Origin: JASJAR01 sp038530285
GTDB lineage: Bacteria; Pseudomonadota; Alphaproteobacteria; Rhodobacterales; Rhodobacteraceae
Reading direction: 5' to 3'
Assembly: GCA_038530285.1 (NCBI GenBank)
Contig: JBCBCY010000010.1
Span: forward strand, 1-64,000
Length of the DNA: 64,000 nt
Shown here: piece after piece, positions 59,380-64,000 of the stretch
How the letters are laid out: the number at the start of each line of letters is the position of its first letter
How positions within the stretch are numbered: the stretch's first letter is position 1
Program-made: the position numbers and the translations under genes
The notes under the pieces: generated by a model
Told to the model about the DNA's origin: nothing
The model's input: the letters and a program-made list of their open reading frames with translations, nothing else
Database searches by the model: none

Positions 59380-61109
59380 CAAACCCCGCCCCGCACCAGG
59401 CTTTTGCAGCGCTGGTCGCGCAGTTTCAATCTGGCGCTTTTGACCAGGCCCGGCGCGCGGCCGACGATCTGTTGCAACACCACCCCGAAGACAGCCGATT
59501 GTGGAACCTGTTTGCAGCAATCGAAATGCAACGCGGCGACGCCGACGGTGCCTTGTCCGCTTTCGGGCGAAGTCTTGCACTTGATCCTGCCAATGCGCGC
59601 GCCCTGAACAATCGCGCGGGCCTGCTTCAAAAGCTCAATCGTCTTGACGAAGCGATGGCCGACGCGCGGGCTGGGCTGAAGCTCAGTCCCGGCGACCCTG
59701 AGCTTTTGAACACTCTGGCGGGGGCGCAAATTCTGCGCGGCGATCTGACGGATGCTGAAACGAACCTGCGCGCCTGCCTTTTGGCGCAGCCCGACTATGT
59801 CGAAGCGCTGACCAATCTTGGGGTTGTGCTGTCGGATCGCGCAGACCCGGCGGAGGCGATCGAGGTCTTGAACCGGGCGCTGGCGCTTCGCCCTTCCTAT
59901 GACCGGGCGCGCGCAAACCTTGGGGTCGCGCTTGTGAATGCCGCGCGCCATGAGGCTGCGATCACGGTACTCAAAGCCGTGCCCGAGGGGTCGGCAGACT
60001 TTGGCACGGCCGCCCAGACACTCGCGCGCGCCTATGAAGAGCTTGGGGATCTCGACACGGCGGCAGCTTATGCCGAACGCGCGATTGCCGCGCGGGCCGA
60101 CAGCGTTGCTGCGTATTTGCAGCTGGCGCGGATGGGGCGGCTTTCGGCTGGCGACAACAAGATTACCGAGATGGAAGCTTTGGCCGCCGACCCAACCCTG
60201 GGGGATGGCGCGCGGCACGATCTGTTGTTCGCAATCGCGCGCACCTATGATCGCGCGCCCGGCTCTGAAGATACTGCGTTTGGCATCCTTTCGCAGGCCA
60301 ACAGCCTTTACAGGCAGGGGGTGAACTGGAACCTCGACGCGTCTTTTGAGCTTGCGCAAAGGCTGCGGGTCCAGCCCTTTTCCAGCCGTTCGCCCGGTCC
60401 GCTGGCGCCCAGGCCGATTTTCATCGTCGGGATGCCTCGGTCGGGGTCAACGCTGGTCGAACAGATCCTTGCAAGTCACCCGCAGGTGGACGGCGGCGGC
60501 GAACATGCCGCGCTGCACGATGTCCTTGCGCAGTTGGACCCCGACCAGCGCGTCGATCCCTCAGCAATCGCAGCGGCTTATCGCGACCGCCGCCCGGCCC
60601 CGGCTTTGGGAAAATCCCATGCGTCTGACAAAAACCTGTTCAACTTCAGATATATAGGGTCAATCGCACGCGCGTTCCCTGACGCGCCAATCATCCATAT
60701 GCGCCGTCACCCCATGGCGGTCTGCTGGTCGATCTATCAAAACAAGTTTTCCGATGGCACCATGCCCTTCGGGTACGACCTGTTGGAAATTGCCGCCTAT
60801 TACCGCCGCTACAATGCCCTGATGGACCATTGGGACGCGGCCCTGCCAGGCCGCCTATACCATCTCGATTACGCGACCCTGACAGAAAACCAGGAGGTCG
60901 AAACCCGACGGCTTCTCGATCATGTCGGTCTTCCATTCGATCCCGCGTGCCTTGCGTTTCAAGACACCAACCGCGTGGTCAAAACAGCGTCTTCGGTGCA
61001 GGTGCGCCAGAAGATGTTCAAAGGCAGTTCCGACGCCTGGCGCCGCTACGCGCGTCACCTTGGCCCACTGAAAGACGCCCTTGGCGATGCGCTCAACGGG
61101 TGGACCTGA
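59376..61109 (+). CDS. TPR-containing sulfotransferase family protein
   Basis: A 577-residue protein. The N-terminal half (about 1-290) is a series of tetratricopeptide repeats (for example LNNRAGLLQKLNRLDEAMADARAGLKLSPGDPELL). The C-terminal half is a sulfotransferase with the 5'-phosphosulfate loop FIVGMPRSGSTLVEQILASHP at about residue 346 and the 3'-phosphate segment IIHMRRHPMAVCWSIYQN. PAPS-dependent transfer to an unknown acceptor is likely, with the TPR part binding a protein partner. It begins with GTG. Confidence 0.88.
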   Translation: MTNPAPHQAFAALVAQFQSGAFDQARRAADDLLQHHPEDSRLWNLFAAIEMQRGDADGALSAFGRSLALDPANARALNNRAGLLQKLNRLDEAMADARAGLKLSPGDPELLNTLAGAQILRGDLTDAETNLRACLLAQPDYVEALTNLGVVLSDRADPAEAIEVLNRALALRPSYDRARANLGVALVNAARHEAAITVLKAVPEGSADFGTAAQTLARAYEELGDLDTAAAYAERAIAARADSVAAYLQLARMGRLSAGDNKITEMEALAADPTLGDGARHDLLFAIARTYDRAPGSEDTAFGILSQANSLYRQGVNWNLDASFELAQRLRVQPFSSRSPGPLAPRPIFIVGMPRSGSTLVEQILASHPQVDGGGEHAALHDVLAQLDPDQRVDPSAIAAAYRDRRPAPALGKSHASDKNLFNFRYIGSIARAFPDAPIIHMRRHPMAVCWSIYQNKFSDGTMPFGYDLLEIAAYYRRYNALMDHWDAALPGRLYHLDYATLTENQEVETRRLLDHVGLPFDPACLAFQDTNRVVKTASSVQVRQKMFKGSSDAWRRYARHLGPLKDALGDALNGWT

Positions 61110-61158
61110 CAAAGGCCGCAGAGGTGCCGCGGCCCTTTTATGCAGTGCTGGTCGTGGT

Positions 61159-63288
61159 TTACTCGCCGGCGATGCGTTGTTCAGGCTTGAAGCGTGACCC
61201 ATCGGCAATCGTGAACTGGCCACGCTGCAATTTGATGATCCGGCCCTGGCGCAAAAGCTGACCAAAAGCGCGCAACCCCGCCTCGCGGCTGTCTTCCACC
61301 GACGGATCAATCGTGGCGACACGGCGCATGATCTGCGGGCGCGAGAAATGCGGCTGGCCTTCCACATGCGCTGTATAGGCCGCTGCGGCCTCCATCAGGT
61401 CGGTCAGATCGCTGACACCCATGCGGTCCGCGAAGGCGCCAAAATCGGAATCATCCGCCGCATGTTTGCTTTTCGGCTCGTCGTCGCGCGCCACGCGGCG
61501 GGGCCGAAGATCTTCGCCCGATGCGTCATCTCCGACGCGCAGTTCCGACACCAGCATCAATGGCGACGGTTTTTCATCCTCCGGCTCGCTATGGGCCTCA
61601 TCGGCTACGGCGTCCGCAAGTGTCTCGTCGGTTGCAGCGTCCGCAGGCGTCTCGTCGGTCACTTCAATGGGTGTGGACAAGGGCCGCGACGGTTTGACCA
61701 CCTTTGACAGGTCTTCGCGGTAGTCCTTTTGTTCTTCCGGGTCGCCGGCATGGTCGCGGCCCACAACACGGCTGAGGATCTTGTCGGCCCGCGTGGCGGC
61801 CACGGCCGCCTTCAGATGCGCAATGGCGCTGCGCCGGCGCGAGCCTGCATCTTCCTTGAACGCGGTTTCCGTCTCGGTTTCAAGACGATCGCTCTCTTCG
61901 TCCGGGGCTTTGAGATGAACGCTCTTCGACGTGGTGCGGCCATCGCGTGCGGCGGCAACGGATGCGTCGTCCGCGACGCCCTCGATGTCCTCTTCGGCTT
62001 CGGCGTCAAAGTCGCGTTCCCAAAGATCGTCATCCGCATCGTCGTCCGCATCGTCGTCTTCGATGTCGTCGGTCTGTGCGGTGTCTGGCGCGTCCGTCTC
62101 TTCGGGCGCGGCTTCGGCCGCGTCGGTCTCTTCGGTCTCAAACACCATCTCGGGCACATCGTCTTCCACGTCCTGCGCTTCGTCTGATGGCAATTCGGCG
62201 CGCGCTTCGGCCTGTGCGGTGATCTCTTCGGGCGCAAACTCCGTCAGGATGCGTGTCACGGCATCTTCTGTTGCACGATCTTCTGCCGCGGCGCGGTCCT
62301 CTTCGGTTTCGTCCTCAAGGGTCTCCGCCCCCTCTTCGGCGGTCTCGAACGCGTCATCCAGCGCGATTTCCGGCTGGTCCCCATCTGCACCGTCCAGGGC
62401 CGCGAGATCGGCCAAATCCTCAGGGCTGGGGTCAGGCGATGCGGGTGCTGCGATGTCGTCAACGTCGGTCACGGCGTCTTCTTCGGCCATGACCTGCGTG
62501 ATCAAAGCGGCATCAAGATCGCCGGCAAAACCCGGTGCCAATTCGGCGGCATCGGCCTCGTCATCGGCGTCTTCGGGCTCCATCGTCTGGGCATACGCGG
62601 CCGCACCCAAATCGCGCGATCGCGTCCGTTCGACCACCGCGCGGATGCGGTTCAGCTTGTCTTCGATCGTGTCTTCAACATCTTCGTCCGGTGCGTCACC
62701 CGCGTCTGCCTCGGCGACAGGGGCATCTTCTGCGCGCTCGGAAAGCTCTTCGGCGGCATCTGCCGGCGCGTCTTCAACCGGTGTGTCTTCAAGGGTCACA
62801 TCGTCATCGGCGACGGCGTCGTCCGCCACGGTATCAAGACTGTCCTCTTCGAAGGTCTCGGCCTCGCCTTCGGCCTCAACCTCGGCGGCGTCGGCGTCCT
62901 TTGCGATGACGGCAGCCGGCGCTGCAGCGACGATTTCGGCGGCATCAGCCTGGGGGTCCTCGACCGCGATGTCGGCCATCTCGGCCATGGCTTCACTGGC
63001 GGGCAAATCGCTTTCATCTTCGACCAGACCCGAATCGATCTGGCGCAAAATCACGTCTTCGCCGTCCACGCGCGCTTCGACCCGGCGCTGGATTTCGCGT
63101 TCTGCAATGCGGTGCAGCATCTCCGCATCAGGGGTCGGAGGCTCGGCGCCGAAGTAACGGTCATCCGCCGCAAGGTCCCGGAAATATTCAGCAATCGACC
63201 GCATGGTCGAAAACGGATCGTCAAATCCCTCCAGCGTGCAGCTGAACGTACCGTAAGAAACCGTCAGGATCTTGCTCGAACCAACCAT
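61159..63288 (-). CDS. Large acidic low-complexity protein of Rhodobacterales type
   Basis: A 709-residue protein. Conserved-looking ends flank a long Asp/Glu/Ala-rich, probably disordered middle (about 115-480). The N-terminus MVGSSKILTVSYGTFSCTLE and DDPFSTMRSIAEYFRDLAADDRYFGAEPP is compact, and the C-terminal region (about 580-709) has FGAFADRMGVSDLTDLMEAAAAYTAHVEGQPHFSRPQIMRRV, a folded helical domain. Similar proteins in this order are annotated as hypothetical or, loosely, as CheA-like. There is no kinase motif. The function is unknown. Confidence 0.8.
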   Translation of the reverse strand: MVGSSKILTVSYGTFSCTLEGFDDPFSTMRSIAEYFRDLAADDRYFGAEPPTPDAEMLHRIAEREIQRRVEARVDGEDVILRQIDSGLVEDESDLPASEAMAEMADIAVEDPQADAAEIVAAAPAAVIAKDADAAEVEAEGEAETFEEDSLDTVADDAVADDDVTLEDTPVEDAPADAAEELSERAEDAPVAEADAGDAPDEDVEDTIEDKLNRIRAVVERTRSRDLGAAAYAQTMEPEDADDEADAAELAPGFAGDLDAALITQVMAEEDAVTDVDDIAAPASPDPSPEDLADLAALDGADGDQPEIALDDAFETAEEGAETLEDETEEDRAAAEDRATEDAVTRILTEFAPEEITAQAEARAELPSDEAQDVEDDVPEMVFETEETDAAEAAPEETDAPDTAQTDDIEDDDADDDADDDLWERDFDAEAEEDIEGVADDASVAAARDGRTTSKSVHLKAPDEESDRLETETETAFKEDAGSRRRSAIAHLKAAVAATRADKILSRVVGRDHAGDPEEQKDYREDLSKVVKPSRPLSTPIEVTDETPADAATDETLADAVADEAHSEPEDEKPSPLMLVSELRVGDDASGEDLRPRRVARDDEPKSKHAADDSDFGAFADRMGVSDLTDLMEAAAAYTAHVEGQPHFSRPQIMRRVATIDPSVEDSREAGLRAFGQLLRQGRIIKLQRGQFTIADGSRFKPEQRIAGE

Positions 63289-63407
63289 TGATTTTCGCTT
63301 TCTCTACATAGCAGCAACAGTGTGTTTACCACGCCATCGTTCACAAATAGGAACAGACTAATGGTTATCGCAGGATTTTTTTGGGTCAGAATTGTGGCAC
63401 TTTTTCC

Positions 63408-64000
63408 GTGACAGAAACGACAGCGGTTGTTTGCGACGATCAGCCTGTGATCCTGATTGGCCCGGCAGACGCGCAAAAGGCTGATTTTGAGCGTGTCGCG
63501 CAGCCCGGCCGAAAGGTGGTTGCCGCCGATGGCGGAGCGGCCCGGGCACTCGCCTTTGGTGTGACCCCCGATGCGGTGATCGGCGACTTTGATTCCTTTG
63601 CCCCCGACGCCCGCATCGCGCCGGCAAAGCTGCACCGGATCGCCGAGCAAGACAGCACCGACTTTGAAAAATGCCTGGCCCGGATCGACGCGCCACGCGT
63701 CCTGGCGCTGGGCTTTCTTGGCGCGCGGATCGATCACGGGCTTGCGGTGCTGTCGGCTTTGGCGAAATCCCCCCCGGGCTGGTGTATCTTGATCAGCCCC
63801 CATGACATCGCGGTCCACTGCCCGCACCATATGGCGCTCGATCTCGCCCCGGGCACCCGTGTGTCGCTTTTCCCCATGACCGGGGTGACGGGGCGCTCGA
63901 CCGGGTTGAACTGGCCAATCGACGGGCTGGCGTTTCACCCAATCGGCCAGATCGGCACATCGAACCTGTCCACCGGCCCGGTCACGCTTGAAGTGTCGGG
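63408..64000 (+). CDS. Thiamine diphosphokinase, N-terminal part
   Basis: The frame runs off the window, giving about 197 residues. VVAADGGAARALAFGVTPDAVIGDFDSF is the hallmark of thiamine pyrophosphokinases, followed by HRIAEQDSTDFEKCLARI and LGFLGARIDHGLAVLSAL with the catalytic acidic residues. The enzyme makes thiamine diphosphate from thiamine and ATP. The start GTG at 63408 is tentative; GTG 63447 is an alternative. Confidence 0.88.
   Translation, partial: MTETTAVVCDDQPVILIGPADAQKADFERVAQPGRKVVAADGGAARALAFGVTPDAVIGDFDSFAPDARIAPAKLHRIAEQDSTDFEKCLARIDAPRVLALGFLGARIDHGLAVLSALAKSPPGWCILISPHDIAVHCPHHMALDLAPGTRVSLFPMTGVTGRSTGLNWPIDGLAFHPIGQIGTSNLSTGPVTLEVS

Noticed and set aside
61931..63157. 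Long plus-strand open frame, Ser/Ala-rich, 408 codons
   Set aside because: It is the antisense of the acidic protein gene; Asp/Glu/Ala codons read backwards give Ser/Arg runs, and it has no ribosome site or motif.
1..64000. Insertion sequences, prophage, CRISPR arrays
   Set aside because: No transposase, integrase, phage structural protein or regular repeat-spacer pattern was seen on either strand.

Overview
The window looks like a chromosomal segment of a marine alphaproteobacterium of the order Rhodobacterales (roseobacter group). It is GC-rich and densely coded, with many GTG starts and ATGA-type gene overlaps. Typical features are a protein with a VPLPA-type C-terminal sorting tail, a DUF2842 protein, many ABC and TRAP uptake systems, MttB-like methyltransferases beside a GcvT-type dehydrogenase, and an IclR-TRAP-GMC cassette. 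I see no insertion sequence, phage, CRISPR array or rRNA. There is one tRNA (Glu, TTC). No gene-free stretch exceeds 300 bases; the largest gaps are 8536-8765 and 42650-42855.

Layout: (1) 1-12489, mixed genes: end of an alcohol dehydrogenase-like protein, a YmdB-type phosphodiesterase, two SLC13-type permeases with regulatory RCK domains, three LysE/RhtB exporters (two with adjacent Lrp-type or LysR-type regulators), YebC, a VPLPA-tail surface protein, a secreted nuclease and a HAD phosphatase. (2) 12575-15820, a non-pyrrolysine MttB homologue, then a two-gene H-NOX/diguanylate cyclase signalling unit. (3) 15921-26586, a LacI-controlled carbohydrate or polyol locus: TIM-barrel isomerase, Gfo/Idh/MocA dehydrogenase, ABC importer with two different ATPases and a small membrane protein, and a fused DhaK-DhaL kinase. 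(4) 26648-31420, a small sulfotransferase and a second methylamine/betaine-like unit (GcvT-domain FAD dehydrogenase plus MttB). (5) 31442-33721, a compact candidate RiPP locus: a 62-residue repeat-containing peptide gene, an HExxH peptide beta-hydroxylase-like gene and a divergent ATP-grasp gene. (6) 33839-39416, a ugpBAECQ glycerol-3-phosphate/glycerophosphodiester operon interrupted by an AT-richer foreign-looking gene. (7) 39471-48796, a DctB/DctD-type two-component pair, a TAXI-type TRAP transporter and a nitrate-sensor-like chemoreceptor. (8) 48835-54762, dctPQM-iclR facing a GMC oxidoreductase. (9) 54836-64000, housekeeping genes: tRNA-Glu, recJ, glpX, purA, DUF2842, a TPR-sulfotransferase, a very acidic Rhodobacterales protein and the start of a thiamine diphosphokinase.

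Most of the accessory content imports and degrades small organic compounds, with regulators placed beside transporters. The strongest unusual signals are the RiPP-like locus at 31.4-33.7 kb, a 17-bp palindrome shared by the two MttB-containing units (12497 and 27424), an H-NOX protein lacking the expected haem ligand, and a foreign gene inserted in the ugp operon with translational coupling kept. Each of the four solute-binding protein genes is followed by a GC-rich hairpin before its permease gene.
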